A DNA stretch of 64,000 bases from Epiperipatus broadwayi (taxonomy: Eukaryota; Onychophora; Udeonychophora; Euonychophora; Peripatidae). Below are positions 11,882 through 23,710 of the stretch, in pieces. The stretch spans positions 10,018,337 through 10,082,336 of the forward strand of contig JAQFVV010012422.1 of assembly GCA_028023455.1 (NCBI GenBank), written 5' to 3'. Both the position numbers and the translations under genes were made by a program. Each line of letters begins with the position of its first letter. The stretch's first letter is position 1. The notes beneath the pieces were generated by a model. That model made no database searches, was not told the DNA's origin, and saw only the letters and a list, made by a program, of their open reading frames with translations.

Positions 11882-12738
11882 CTGCTGCTTTTGGATCATT
11901 CCCTAAGTATAATATATTTATTGTTCTTTCTGTCTAAATCATTGTTGGAATGGCCATTACTTAACTGTTCTTTTTTATTACACATTGTTTTACTATGTTC
12001 TTTTATGCAAATTTTGCAGCATTTAACTTTTCAAAAAAAAAAATTGCCTGTATTTGACCTAATTTACTATACAGTATCACATATAATAATTATTGAACTT
12101 TCTTCTGTCATGTTCTTTTTTCCAAATTCATGTATGTATGTCTATATAATTATTGCTATATTATATAACCTTGGAGAATTTTTTATATTACTTTAAAACC
12201 AATTCATTGGTGATTGTACAATTTATAAAGTTCGTATAGCATATGTCAGGGTAAAGTAGTAGTTGTTGCTTCAAATTATCATTACCCATTCTTTGCAGAA
12301 AATGCTTCAATAAGCCTTCTCCATAATTGAGTCATAAACTCACTTTTTTTTTCAAATGCTGATGACAATTTTTGAATCAAGCTTAAAGATGAGTATAAAT
12401 AAGCGTAGATTAAATACTTTGATAGATGCTGGATCACTTGAACATAAGATCATCTTTGGGATTGTTTACAGAACATGTTTGTGATTTTAGTTATATTTTG
12501 ACTGGCAAAATAACACTACTCTTATTTTATTATTGGTAATTTTATTAATTAAAACATATTTATATAATGTTAGAGTTACAATGTCCAAATGTCTCTAGTA
12601 CCTTAAACTCACCTATTATAGCTTGTATCACTGTTTATTAATATGAAATTTTTCACTCTCTGAAGAATCTAACCTAACTTGTTTGAATCATTGTTTCATC
12701 AGTGATAGTGCCAAATGCTCTTCTGGCTTCAGTAGTCT

Positions 12739-12923
12739 TGCAGTTAGATATTTAACAAATTTATATGTATCTTGATGTCATTTATTGAACATAAAATAAA
12801 AAACAATATGATTAATACAATTTAATCTTGTAATTAGACATTTAACAAATTTATATATATCTTGATGTTATTTATTAAACATAAAATATATACACAATAT
12901 GATTAATACAATTTAATATAACA
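12739..12923. repeat. Two-copy tandem duplication, period about 90
   Basis: The segment beginning GTTAGATATTTAACAAATTT near 12743 recurs at 12833 with a few substitutions and ends at AATACAATTTAAT in both copies. It lies 5' of the Gypsy remnant in antisense reading and may belong to that element's leader or to a terminal repeat. Confidence 0.75.
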
Positions 12924-15900
12924 TGTTTAGTAATCAAACCTATATACAATTAAGAATAATTATATAACAATAGGCCTGAGGTTAAATAAACTATGAATTT
13001 TCAATCATTGTCTTGACATTGAATTCAAGATTCATAATTTGGTTAATCTCAGACTATTACCTGGTTGATTGCATTTATAAAACTACCTAGATTTGTGCAA
13101 AATCAGGTTTATTACTTGTGTAGCAGTTAATAATAAAGATATTTATATTAACTTGTTCTAAGATTTACAATAATTATAATTAAAATTCTGGATGTATTTT
13201 GAATCTATGATCATCCCAGGAATTAGTCTTTGTAAATCTCTAACATAGATAATATTCATTATCTGTTAATATGAATTAATTTTTTTTGGAGTATTTTTTT
13301 TTCCTGATAATAGACAGACATTTTTGAGAACATTCAGATCTTATATGACTTAGTATCTGTTAATGTGCATTTTTTTTTTCATTTGAGGTAAGTAGGTTAT
13401 TTTCACTAAGTAGACTTTGTTTTAGACCATTCAGATCTCATATGACTTGACCTATGGCATTTTATTTTTCAGTAATTTCTCTAATATCTATCTGTTGATA
13501 ATTTGATTGTTCTTCAATATATTCTTTTAATGGTAAAATATATTTTAATATTATCATCATCAGCAACTGCCAATCATAAATAAGTATGGTTATTTTAACT
13601 TCAAGAGAAAAAGATAAAAACAATTATTGTAGAAATGAGTTTTGTAATGATTATACAAATCAATCTGTGAAACAAAAATATGTTCATATATATAGAACTT
13701 GCTGATCATTTTTTTTGCTTATTTGATATTTTGAAATGCTGTCTTTTAACTTATTGTACAAAAAATATTGCTCTCAAATGTCCTCTATTCTCTTCCCTAT
13801 CTTCTCAATGAAAACATTTTACATTGCACTTTTTTGTAATGTTCTTGAGATAATCCTTTATCTTTCCTACAAAAACTATGATCAAGTTCACCATAAAACA
13901 CATTTTAGAAATTTTTGTATTGTTAATTTAGTTCACTTATAAAATCTAATGAAGGTGTGATTTTACAATAGTAGATCCTATAGTATCATCCAGAAAATTG
14001 GAAAAATATGTTGATTAATATTATGATCTTTTTATTGTATTTTAAAATTTTTATGGAATATCCTTAAATGTAAATTTTTCTAATGTCTTTAGATTGCGTT
14101 GATGGAATGTCCACATCTAATTTTTGTACATTAAATTAGGTAAGCTGTATACAGCTAATTTAGGTGCAGTAGTCATTTCCTTGTGACAAAATCCTAACAT
14201 TTAATTTGTTAAAATTAGCAGCAGCACATTAGATTCTAGGTTTAGTGTTAGCATCTACATCTAACTTTCTATTTATTAAACTCAATATTTAAATAGGCTT
14301 GCATTTTTAAGTTGATAACTACTCAAACTAAACGTTGCAGTTTTAATAAAGCAATCATTTTAAAGATTTCCTGTCAATTATTGAAACTTTTGTCTCTAAA
14401 TCTTTATTTGTATTAGGAAGATCCACTCTTAATTTATTACTTTGCCAAGCAGAAAATGTCAAACGATATTTTTAATCAAATCATTAATAATAAAATCATC
14501 ATCAAAAACCTGTCATAATTTTTCTTTTTAGTGAACCCAAGAATAGATTTATTTGTATTCATAACATATTCCTATCTCATTAATATGACATTCCTGAAAG
14601 TCCAAATTAACAATTTTAGTGTTGAATAGTGTTAAAATTTAGCATGAGTAGTAGATACTTCTAGAATGAAGAATTTTATTGTGAATATGATTGAAATTTT
14701 AATGCAATATCATTTTAATGTTTGAACATATTAATATACAATCCATTCAATAATGCTTACTTACTATATCTTCTCTTGTATTCTGACTTTTAACTATTTT
14801 GTATCTATTAAATGCCTTTGTTTTAATTGTAGATGCATTCATATTCCTTTACAACAATTTTTGTCTAAACAAAATGTTTGTGATAGGTAATGTATCATGC
14901 AAAAATTCAAGATCATTTGGATCTACAATACCATTATTTCCAATAATTTTAATCAGAATCTACTATTTGTATCAACATATTCATTAATGTTTCCTAAAGA
15001 GAAAAAGTCCAGCAAAAAAAAAAATTCTCTGAATTTTCTAAATCTATTGTTGGAGCATAATGATCACAAATAGTATTTTGAAAAGCAAGTTTTAGGATGA
15101 TTAGTTGATACAGTAAAGTACTCAAAGAATAGAAGAGACCGTATTAATAGAACTTTAATAGCATGCATTTGGATATCAATGGTTGATCTGATTTTGGAAA
15201 ATAAAAGACACCTAGCTTTTTCCCCACCATTGTTTTTCTCAGTCTAGTGTTAAAAAGTTTGATTTATTATATTTTCCTTAATAGTATCATTATCTTATAC
15301 TTCTGCTTTAATGAGTAATCTATAAAACACTAAAGACAGGCCATTTTTACACACATTTTTAGGGCACTTCTACTTTCATGGTTAGTTAAGAAATCCTTAA
15401 ATAGAGCTGCTTAAACATAAATCTTTGTCAGCAGAAATTCCTGTCTCAAATCCTGTTTCAAACTGACTCAGTAATAGTTGTATTGCTTAAGCAAAAATCA
15501 CAATTAAGGACCGCCAGCCTAATAAACCTGTTTCTGTAATTGGTTTCTTCATTCTTGAGGGTTTGCGCTTTAAAAAAAGAAAAGAATAAAAAAGGGAATT
15601 TTACTCAAAAATGTTGTATTATATCATTAAGAATGAGAATGTTGCTGTGTAAATGCACATCTCATTATTACTTTTACTATAGGGAGATGCCTATGACATG
15701 AAAGGTTCATGATTTCAAGATCTTGGACATACTATAGATTCTGATGAACCAACATTCTATCCTATAAGGCATCTTGAAGTATTCTTGGTCATGTACTGTT
15801 TATTTGTCATTTATAGTTAATTCTTATATGTGAATATCATTCAAATAATTCACCACTTGTGAAGCCCATTGGTAGACTGAACACAGAATCTAACATTTCT

Positions 15901-15989
15901 GATGTATATCAGTTTTTTATTTATTACAAGTGAATAATTTTTTTAAGTGTATATAATTTTTCAAATATATACTTTTATCACATTAAATG
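12924..15989. other. Intronic DNA of uncertain origin
   Basis: No clear gene. The area upstream (antisense) of the Gypsy zinc knuckle could hold decayed gag, but I found no firm motif. The moderately C-rich patch at 15330-15560 is not recognised. Short open frames at 13736-13942 and 14799-14987 have no family signature. Confidence 0.4.
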
Positions 15990-16830
15990 TAATATTTGTC
16001 TTGAAAAAGTCAGATGATATAGATATTTAGATACCCTGTTAAGTGGAAAAAAGAATTATACAAACAGTTGAAAATTAGATTTGAAACAAAAAGCAAAAAA
16101 AAAAGAATACAATTGAGTATCAATCCAGTATAATGTCTAGAATAATTTAGAAAAGAATGATGGTGCCTTTGATAGCATTTGGAAATGAGATACTTTGTAT
16201 TCTCCAGAGGATTCAGAAATTTGTAAATAGAATTTTTAAAAAAGGAGATAGATATATTGTATATTAGATGGGGGATTATGGACATCAGATGAAGCTAGAA
16301 ATAAAAAATGATATGGATATTTTTTTAATGAAATTTAAAGCAAATAATGTTCGAAAGGCTATAATTATGAATGAAAATATATTAGTGAAAACATATTTTA
16401 ATTAGATATTATGAAAGACCAACAAAGACAATGTGTTAAAAAGTTTTACAATACTCAAATTTAATAAACAGAGGTATGTAATGAATATTTTAACAGACCA
16501 TAATTATGAGACATGGAAAAAAACATCAGATAAATTGATTAGAGATGAGAACATACATAAAATATGAGTAAATGTTTCTAATATTAGAGGAAGTTAATAA
16601 AACAGGAGTTTCAAAGATCAAGAAATTGAAGTTGCAATAAGATAAGGATTTGTATTGAAAAAATAATTTATATGCATATACTAGTGAAAGTATAGAACAT
16701 TTGTTTTTAAGAAATAGAATGTTGGAAAAGAATCAGAATAAATTGTATAGAAAGTAGGAGAAATATAAAAGTAAAAGGAACAAAAAAGAAGTTTTTGGAG
16801 AAGATATTGGGGGAAAAAAAGATGTGTGCG
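15990..16830 (+). pseudogene. Degenerate retroelement fragment (tentative)
   Basis: Interrupted + frames contain words resembling the end of non-LTR elements: KRMMVPLIAFGNE near 16150-16190, similar to the fragment near 8300, and ESIEHLFLRNRMLEKN near 16685-16735, resembling the SIEHLL box after the RT of R2/CRE-like elements. Stops are frequent. The relation to 7729-8345 suggests one old family, but support is weak. Confidence 0.3.
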
Positions 16831-17147
16831 TGTGTGTGTGTGCTATATTTATAGTGGTGTAAAACTTTCAAATGAAGAGAAATTTAACTTCATTAATAGG
16901 ATTTTTGAGTGTATTACTTATGCAGAAATTTTTTTTATTTCATTCTAAGCAGAAATACTTTACGTAACATTTCTGTTGTTATTCCATGTTTAAATAGATT
17001 AATTTTTGAAATAGGAATAGAGAGGTCATCAGTTTTTTATGTAAAAATCATGCAATGTCTGTTTTTTAATAATACATTTAAAATTATCACTTTTTTCTTT
17101 TGTAAATAAAAATAAAAATTAAAAAAAAAATTTAAAAATTATTTCAG

Positions 17148-17282
17148 CATGTATATGTCATGTGTATGGTTCTGTGTATTCCTCTTGTGATAATTATGGA
17201 CAGTGTACCTGCTTCCCAAATATCATTGGAAAAAGTTGTGATAGGTGTAAAGAAGGTTACTGCTGCTTTCCAAATTGCCATA
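17148..17282 (+). CDS. Laminin EGF-like exon 3
   Basis: Between TATTTCAG and GTAAGT lies another 135-base phase 1-1 exon. It reads C-I-C-HVYGSVYSS-C-DNYGQ-C-T-C-FPNIIGKS-C-DR-C-KEGY-CC-FPN-C-H. Eight LE cysteines are in place, plus an extra adjacent pair (YCCFPNC) near the end where sister exons have YYGFP-like residues. The usual Asn after the second Cys is His. Its donor GTAAGT is the best match to the consensus among the six. It is isolated by introns of 10.7 and 12.5 kb, both packed with mobile elements. The next junction would give Ile (A + TA). Confidence 0.88.
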
Positions 17283-17467
17283 GTAAGTTTTATATTAGAA
17301 ATAATGAATATAATAATATTTTTTGTGGATGGTAATAAATAGTTAAGCTTATCAGAATAAATATTCATAATTATGCAATTTATTCGAATTAACAAGTTTC
17401 ATAAATATAAACCAGTAAAACATTATATAATCACCATTTCCTGCGCTTACATAAACTGTTAAAACAG

Positions 17468-17622
17468 TGGCTAATTCTTTATATAGTAGTGCCACTGAGT
17501 GCAAGCCTAGTAATCAATGGATTCAAGAAGACTTGCATAAAATCTCTATTTAACGCTTACTCATCCATTGATTATTAATACTTGCAACTGGATGGCACTT
17601 ATTGTATGGAGAGTTGGTTACT
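17468..17622. repeat. Hairpin repeat, about 155 bp
   Basis: GCTAATTCTTTATATAGTAGTGCC... pairs with ...GGCACTTATTGTATGGAGAGTTGG. The inner arms (17486-17520 and 17563-17598) share TCCATTGATTA and its complement. The loop is about 45 bases. It directly precedes a second copy of the family seen at 730-1165 and may be one end of a composite foldback element. Confidence 0.75.
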
Positions 17623-17639
17623 ATACTAACAGGAAAAAA

Positions 17640-18055
17640 GAGTGATTATATTATGTTTTAATGCCAATCCCATTCATTGGATTATGGTGACTGTTTTTTA
17701 AAAAAAACCAAAGACACCAAAATGTATATATACTGAACTGGGTTCAAATCTATATGACTATACAAGTTAATAAACTTAGATTGAAAAAAATGTGTTTTCA
17801 TCTTGGTCTCATAGTTTTATAGTTAACCAAATAGATAAAAGATCACTGCTGGAGAGTTGCATTAGATCCTAAGATTTAGGAGGAGTGCTCTCAAATCCAA
17901 AACTCATCACTGATGAAAGGCACAAGCTAGAAATTAGTCTGGAGATATTGAATGAGTAGGGACTAGATAAAGATTCTTTGCAAACCTACTTGCATTTCTT
18001 GATTGTTAAGGCTTGGGTGGCGCGATTGTATGCAGAGTTAGCTAGTGTTTTTCAT
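17640..18055. repeat. Dispersed hammerhead-bearing repeat, copy 2
   Basis: Related to 730-1165: the first half (17640-17790) is inverted relative to that copy, and the second half (17845-18050) is in the same orientation. It ends near a TA microsatellite. No coding capacity is seen. Confidence 0.65.
17891..17951 (+). ncRNA. Hammerhead ribozyme-like motif (family 2, copy 2)
   Basis: CTGATGA is at 17910-17916 and GAAAT at 17930-17934. Stem II uses GC/GC-type pairs around ACAA. The self-complementary stem III of copy 1 is weakened here (ATTAGT), and the cleavage triplet GTC is at 17937-17939. Upper stem I pairs TCAAATC (17891-17897) with GATATTGA (17944-17951) with one bulged A, co-varying with copy 1. 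The lower stem (UGG with UCA) includes a wobble. Confidence 0.55.
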
Positions 18056-18094
18056 AAATATATTTAGTTTTATATATGCTTGTAACATTAGGAC

Positions 18095-18097
<3 letters not shown>

Positions 18098-18165
<68 letters not shown>
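18098..18165. repeat. (TA)n microsatellite
   Basis: An uninterrupted alternating TA tract of about 68 bases, next to the 3' end of the - strand RTE element. Confidence 0.97.
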
Positions 18166-18168
<3 letters not shown>

Positions 18169-18274
18169 TATTAATCAATGTCTGTATTCCAATTATAATA
18201 AAATATATATAATTGTTCAAAACAATACAATAATTAATACAGTAAAAAATATTTTAAAAATAAATATATCATCA

Positions 18275-18751
18275 TCAACCATTATCAATCCACTGCAGGA
18301 TGAAGGTCTCACCAAGTTTAATCCATCTTCTCCGATCTTTAGCTTCTCTTCTCCACATCATCCCTGAACACTTTCTTATTTCATCCATCCATCTCACATG
18401 TGGTCTCTTTCTGGGTCTTTTACAATCTCTTGGAATCCAGTTTAAAATTTCAATTGTCCATCTATTATCATCTCTTCTAGCAATATGCCCAGCCCAACTC
18501 CACTTCAATCTTTTAATTTTTTCAATGAGGTCAGTAACACCTGTTTGTTCTCTTATCCATACATTGTGTTTTCGATCTCTTCTTGTTACTCTCAACATAC
18601 ATCTCTCCATACTTTTTTGAGTGGTCTGAAGTCTCTGTATTGCTCTTCTATTAAGTGTCCAAGTCTCAGATCCATAAGTAAGAACTGGTAAAACACATTT
18701 GTTAAAAACCTTCCTTTTCAAACACATAGGCATATTTCCTTTTAGTATCAA
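18275..18751 (-). pseudogene. RTE C-terminal domain
   Basis: A 158-codon frame with CVLPVLTYGSETWTL near residues 15-30, WIREQTGV, WSWAGHIARR, RPRKRPHVRW and WRREAKDRRRW. This is the conserved region after the reverse transcriptase in RTE LINEs, where YGSETW and GHIARR are hallmarks. The stop lies just before the simple-repeat tail. A nine-base loss near 18865 relative to the sister copy separates it from the RT. Confidence 0.9.
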
Positions 18752-18928
18752 GTTATTTCTACCAAAAGAACTCCAACCAAAAGCTTAATTCTATGATTAA
18801 TTTCCTCCATTATGTTTCCTACTGTATTAATAATCTGACCAAGGTATTTGTAACTGTTAACTTATTCATCATAATCAATCTTTATTTTCATATTTTGAGC
18901 AAATTGATTAAACATTACTTTAGTCATT

Positions 18929-19459
18929 TTAACATTTATCATTAGTCCTACTTTTCCTACTTTCATCTGATAACTCTTGCAACATTTCGTGCAGCTCTGA
19001 AGCATTATTTGCAAAAACAACTACATCATCTGCAAAATCTAAATGACTTAAATAATCTCCATTTACTTTCACTCCTTTAGTTTCCCATTTTAATCCACAA
19101 AATACTTTTTGCAGCACTGCTGTAAAAAGTTTTGGAGATATGGAGTCACCTTGTCTTACACCTTTCTCAATGTTGACTTTCCCAGTATCATTATGTAATC
19201 TAATTGTTGCTGTTGCATTTTTGTAAATATTCTTTAAAATATGACAATATCCTGGATCTATACCTTGATGATCCAATGCTTTAATCACTGAAGAAATGTT
19301 TATAGAATCAAATGCCATTTCATAATCTACAAATCCAAAACATAATGACAACTCATATTCATTTGTCCTTTCTATAACTTCTCTCAATACCTGGATATGA
19401 TCTACTGTACTAAAACCACTTTTAAATCCAGCTTGTTCTCTTGGTTGGTGGAAATCCAA
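18929..19459 (-). pseudogene. RTE reverse transcriptase core
   Basis: This segment holds the palm of the LINE polymerase: QAGFKSGFSTVDHI, a first catalytic Asp in FVDYEMAFDSI, RQGDSISPKLF (B box) and FADDVVVF with the catalytic Asp pair. It belongs to the same reading unit as the preceding piece. Between them, in-frame decay includes a stop where the sister copy has FKKGDKED. The frame breaks again near 18945 after ELSDESRK. Confidence 0.9.
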
Positions 19460-19653
19460 TGTTCTCTGTAGACGAGTTGTAATTATCTTGGTAAAAATTT
19501 TATATAAAACTGATAAAAGGCTGATAGGTCTGTAATTTTTAATGTCTTCTTTATCACCTTTTTAAAATATTAATATTATTACTGTATTTTTCCAATCATC
19601 CGGTACATCTTTATCATTTAGACATTTGGTATATAACTTTGCTAAATTTTTTT

Positions 19654-21036
19654 CTATTTACCTGCTTCTTTTAATATATCAATTATAATTCCATCATTAC
19701 CTGGAGCCTTTCTTTTCTTCATACATTTAATTGTATGTCTCACTTCTTCATTTAAAATTCTGGGCAATTTGGAAGATGTAATAGATAGAGGAGGTACTTG
19801 TTCTTTATTACTATATAATTCTTGATAAAAATCTTCTACCAATTTCATGATGTCATCTCTCTTTTTAGTAATAATTCCATCTTTTCTTCTTATTGCAGAT
19901 ATAAATTTCCTACCAATACCAAAATGTTGTTTTACATTCTTGAGACTTTTATTTTCTTCTACAGCTTTCTTTGCTAGTTCACAGTTATACTTTCTTATAT
20001 CATTTTCAACTCTTTTCCGCACCATTTTACAAAATTCGAGATATTCAATTCTTTTTAATGCATCATTTTTGTATATCTTCATATTCCTTCTTTTCTTCAT
20101 AAATTCTCTAGTCTCAGTAGAAATTTTATTGGTCAATTGCTGCTTTTTTCTACGAGCTATCTTTGTTGCAGTTTTTAAAAGTGTATCAGTTATTTTTCTA
20201 TTAATTTCATTCAAATCTGAATCAGGTTCAAAATCTACTAATACTTGAAACCGATTTGTAACTTCTAATTTAAATTCATTACAATGTTTTTGAAGATTAG
20301 GAATATCAACTGTAAATATTGTTTTTCTTAATAATTTTTGTCTCTCTAGTTTTACATTAACATCTATCTTACACCTTACTAATCGATGATCACTTCCTGT
20401 GTTAAATTTATTAAGAACATTACAATCTTGAAATATGTATTTCCTGTTAGTCAAAATATAATCCAATTCTGCTTTACCTTCATTTGGATGCTTCCATGTC
20501 CATTTCCTTTTAATATTTTTCTCAAAAAAAGAATTCATAATATAATTTTTTTTTCCTGCAAACTCCACAAGTCTATGTCCTCTCTCATTTGTATTACCAT
20601 AACCAAAATTACCTCCAGCACTTTCATCTTTCATTTGTTTATCAATTCTAGCATTAAAGTCTCCCATAATAATTTTAAAATGTTGTTTACTCTGATCAAA
20701 AACTTTTTGTACATCTATATAAAAATCTTTTACTTCTTCATCACTATGAGAACTTGTTGGGGCATAAACCTGAATTATCTGCATTTGGTATTTGCTATTA
20801 AATTGTATAACTAATCTTGCCACTCTGTCCAATACACCATCAATCTCCACAATATTGTTTTTCCACTTTTTATTTATAATGAATCCTGCTCCACTTGTAT
20901 TTCCAATATTTGTGCCTTTATAATAGAGTATATGTCCACTTTTTAAGTCAATTGTCTCTTCAGTTTTTCTTCTAACTTCACAAAGTCCAAAAATGTCCCA
21001 TTTAATGTAAGACAGTTCTTCTTCTAATTCTTGCAA
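19654..21036 (-). pseudogene. RTE endonuclease and start of reverse transcriptase (460 codons)
   Basis: The apurinic-type endonuclease nicks the genomic target for target-primed reverse transcription. Visible landmarks are CEVR near residues 19-22 (catalytic Glu), QVYAPTS near 89-95, GDFNA near 125-129, LDYIL near 191-195 and SDHRLV near 215-220, so the catalytic set looks intact. A basic linker (residues 280-400) leads into the RT finger region with RKAPGNDGI near 443. The frame then ends at a TAA caused by a shift inside an A/T run near 19655; the sister copy at 22.3 kb reads through. The upstream start is uncertain because an open frame continues a little toward 21070. Confidence 0.88.
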
Positions 21037-21725
21037 TATTTCTTCATTTGAAAGTGGTCTGCAGTTGTAAGTACCTAAATAAAAAAGTCATCCTCAAATG
21101 GCAGCCTGGGTTCACAATCAGGGATTCTTAGCACCCTCTGTGTTTGGCCACCAACCGCTGCTTTGGTTGGTGACTTTACAGCCTTCTGGAAATAAAGGCC
21201 ATGCTTTCTTTTTGTCTGTCATAATTGTATATATGTATTGGAAAAATATTTATCATTTACACAAACATTCATTTTGCCTTATCAGGCACTGAGAAGAAAG
21301 ACCGTGGTGTTTTTTGATCTTTAACTCAGAGGTAAAAGGCCAATAAACTCACCATGCTGGCTAATGCATGTTGGTGAGCAGCCCATCCATGTTTGTATAC
21401 TATATGAATAATCACATAGTAATAACAGCTGCAATGACAAGAATGTATAGAGTGGACATTAGTAATTTGCCCTGCGTGGTTCCTTTAAGGTCTCGAAGAG
21501 GAATCAAAGGGTCTTATTTCAGTTAATAGCAAACACCTTTCTGAGAGATTGACTAGACTGGTTTGGATCATGGCTGTTAGGGTAGGATGATTTTATACAA
21601 ACAATAAATATAGACCATAATTTAATAGAAGTATTTTCAACTATCTATGTAGTCATTATCAACTAGATTCAAAGTGTATTTCAAAAAACCATTACAAATG
21701 TATACAAAAAGAATTATGTCATACA

Positions 21726-22080
21726 TCAATTTTCCCACAATTCATTAATTTTTATATTAGCAGCCTGTCCATTTATCAAATGTTGCTTTCCATTTTTTAT
21801 TAACACAGCTTCTTTAATTTTACTTTTATTATTATTTCTTTCAATACACAAAATCTTAACTTTATCAAAATCAAAACCATAATTACATGTAACATTATGA
21901 TAAAAAAATACTGAAGGTGATAAATCATCAATTTTAACATTTTTTGTCTTGATTTTTGTGCTCACTTATATAACAACCAATGCTCCTTTGATCTTTTCTT
22001 CAATGTACACCGAGATTTACTTATATATGCTTTTTCACAAACACACAACCATTTATATATTGCACAAATAGATGTAGTAT
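21726..22080 (-). pseudogene. Penelope-like GIY-YIG endonuclease tail
   Basis: Read on the - strand, a first piece gives YKWLCVCEKAYISKSxxTLKKRSKEH, like the YIG half of a PLE GIY-YIG domain. After a frame break near 21966 comes NYGFDFDKVKILCIERNNNKSKIKEAVLIKN, then NGQAANIKINELW, the usual PLE C-terminus with the conserved Glu (KEA). It is sandwiched between two oppositely oriented RTE copies. A related tail is seen at 39492-39623. No RT portion is attached. Confidence 0.65.
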
Positions 22081-22094
22081 TTTAAATCAAAGTT

Positions 22095-23692
22095 ATTAAA
22101 AAAAAGAGATGGCATCATGAAATGGGTAGAAGACTTCTATCAAGAATTATATAGTAATAAAGAACAAGTACCTCCTATATCTATTATATCTTTGGAATTG
22201 CCCAGAATTTTAAATGAAGAAGTGAGACATGCAATTAAATTTATGAAGAAAGGAAAGACTCCAGATAATGATGGAATTATAATTGATATATTAAAAGAAG
22301 CAGGTGAAGAAATAGAAATTTTTTCAGCAAAGTTATATATCAAATGTTTAAATGATAAAGATGTAGCAGATGATTGAAAGAATACAGTATTATCATTATT
22401 ATTTAAAAAAGGTGATAAAGAAGATATTAGAAATTACAGACCTATCAGCCTTTTATCAGTTTTATACAAAATTTTTAACAAGATAATTACAACACATTTA
22501 CAGAGAACATTGGATTTCCACCAACCAAGAGAACAAGCTGGATTTAAAAGTGGTATTAGTACAGTAGATCCTATCCAGGTATTGAGAGAAGTTATAGAAG
22601 GAACAAATTAATATGAGTTGCCATTATGCTTTGGATTTGTAGATTATGAAAAAGCATTTGATTGCATAAACATTTCTTCAGTGATTAAAGCATTGGATTA
22701 TCAAGGTATATATCCAGGATATTATCATATTTTAAAGAATATTTATAAAAATGCAACAGCAACAATTAAATAACATAATGGTACTAGGAAAGTCAACATT
22801 GAGAAGAGTGTAAGACAGGGTGACTCCATACCTCCAAAACGTTTTACAGCAGTGCTGCAAGAAGTATTTTGTGGATTAAAATGTGAATCTAAAGGAGAGA
22901 AAGGAAATGGAAATTATGTAAGTCATTTAGATTTTGCAAATGATGAAATTGTTTTTGCAAATAATGCTTTAGAGCTCAGGAAATGTTGCAGGAGATATCA
23001 GATGAAAGTAGGACTAAAGATAAATGTTAAAAAGACTAAAATAATGTTCAATGGATTTTCTCAAAATATGAAAATAAAGATTGATTATGATGAGTTAGAA
23101 GAAGTTAATAGCTACAAATATCTTGGTCAGATTATTAATACTGATGGAAACATAATGGATGAAATTAATCATAGAATTAAACTTGGTTAGAGTGCTTGTG
23201 GAAGAAATAACTTGATACTAAAAGGAAATATGCCTACATGTTTGAAAACAAAGGTTTTTTATAAATGTGTTTTACCAGTTCTTATGTATGGATCTGAGAC
23301 TTGGACACTTAATAGAAGAGCAATACAGAGACTTCAGACCACTCGAAGAAGTATGGAGAATTGCATGTTAAGAGTAACAAAAAGAGATCGAAAATGCAAT
23401 ATATGGGTAAGAGAACAAACAGGTGTTATTGACCTCATTGAAAAAATTAAAATACTGAAGTGGAGTTGGGCTGGACATATTTTTAGAAGAGATGATAATA
23501 GATGGACAATTGAAATCTTAAACTGGATTTCAAGAGATAGTAAAAGACCCAGAAAGAGACCACATGTGAGATGGATGGATGAAATAAAGTGTGCAGGGAT
23601 GATGTGGAGAAGAGAAATTAATGATTGGAGAAGATGGTTTGAATTTGGAGAGACCTTCATCCTGCAGTGGATTGATAATGATTGATGATGAT
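22095..23692 (+). mobile_element. 5'-truncated RTE LINE, sister copy
   Basis: This is the same family as the - strand element. It starts inside the coding region (GATGGCATCATGAAATGGGTAGAAG matches the other copy near 19845) and ends with the same TGATGATGAT tail. 5' truncation is the usual result of target-primed reverse transcription. Three open pieces remain: 22117-22377 (RT fingers), 22852-23190 (RT palm end to SYKYLGQIINTDG) and 23212-23685 (YGSETW, GHIFRR, RPRKRPHVRW). Stops at about 22375 and 22610 and shifts show it is dead. FAND replaces FADD, so the catalytic pair is also lost. Confidence 0.92.
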
Positions 23693-23710
23693 AATTATAT
23701 ATATATATAT

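Larger units (their letters stand above)
8380..12050 (-). pseudogene. Ty3/Gypsy retrotransposon gag-pol remnant, antisense, interrupted
   Basis: Reading the - strand from high to low coordinates gives pieces of a Gypsy polyprotein in the correct order. Near 12030-11960 there is a zinc-knuckle-like CKICxxxHSKTMC. At about 11600-10900 there is an RT domain with DLKTAFH, a PSIFQF-like B box, a degraded F-D-D box and an EGKYASPEKSK-like connection. An integrase H2C2-like ERHSVMMRGKILAL lies near 8900-8850, and an integrase core with W-x-IHINLVE and VFVDSFSRWVE lies at about 8740-8620. Stops and frameshifts are everywhere. The RNase H region is missing where a repeat block (9.27-10.46 kb) was inserted. 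The long terminal repeats were not located. It is antisense to the laminin-like gene. Confidence 0.7.
18262..21590 (-). mobile_element. RTE-type non-LTR retrotransposon, nearly full length
   Basis: One LINE unit of about 3.3 kb reads right to left. A GC-richer 5' leader at about 21590-21060 includes the CCAACC...GGTTGG block near 21155-21175. It is followed by an AP endonuclease, a reverse transcriptase and a C-terminal segment, ending in a TGATGATGAT-like simple tail at 18262-18275, typical of RTE elements. Frame breaks lie near 19655 and 18945 and a stop near 19562, so this copy is not autonomous, though damage is light. A truncated sister lies at 22095-23692 in the opposite orientation. 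Confidence 0.9.

Noticed and set aside
11819-12196. 125-codon hydrophobic + frame
   Set aside because: Produced by TG repeats and A+T-rich sequence, and antisense to Gypsy remnants. No domain.
12410-12440. LIDAGS aspartic protease-like motif on the + strand
   Set aside because: The Gypsy remnant here is on the - strand, and the + frame has no other protease features. A chance match.
12690-12712. CTGATGAAAC on the - strand near 12700
   Set aside because: CTGATGA runs straight into GAAAC-like bases with no room for stem II, and there are no flanking pairs.
17160-17342. 60-codon + frame and 83-codon - frame over LE exon 3
   Set aside because: These are shadows of the laminin exon. The exon's own frame, with AG/GT borders and the LE cysteines, explains the conservation.
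18300-20814. Open + frames opposite the RTE element (18300-18620, 19847-20248, 20386-20814)
   Set aside because: Antisense shadows of the LINE coding region, with hydrophobic low-information translations.
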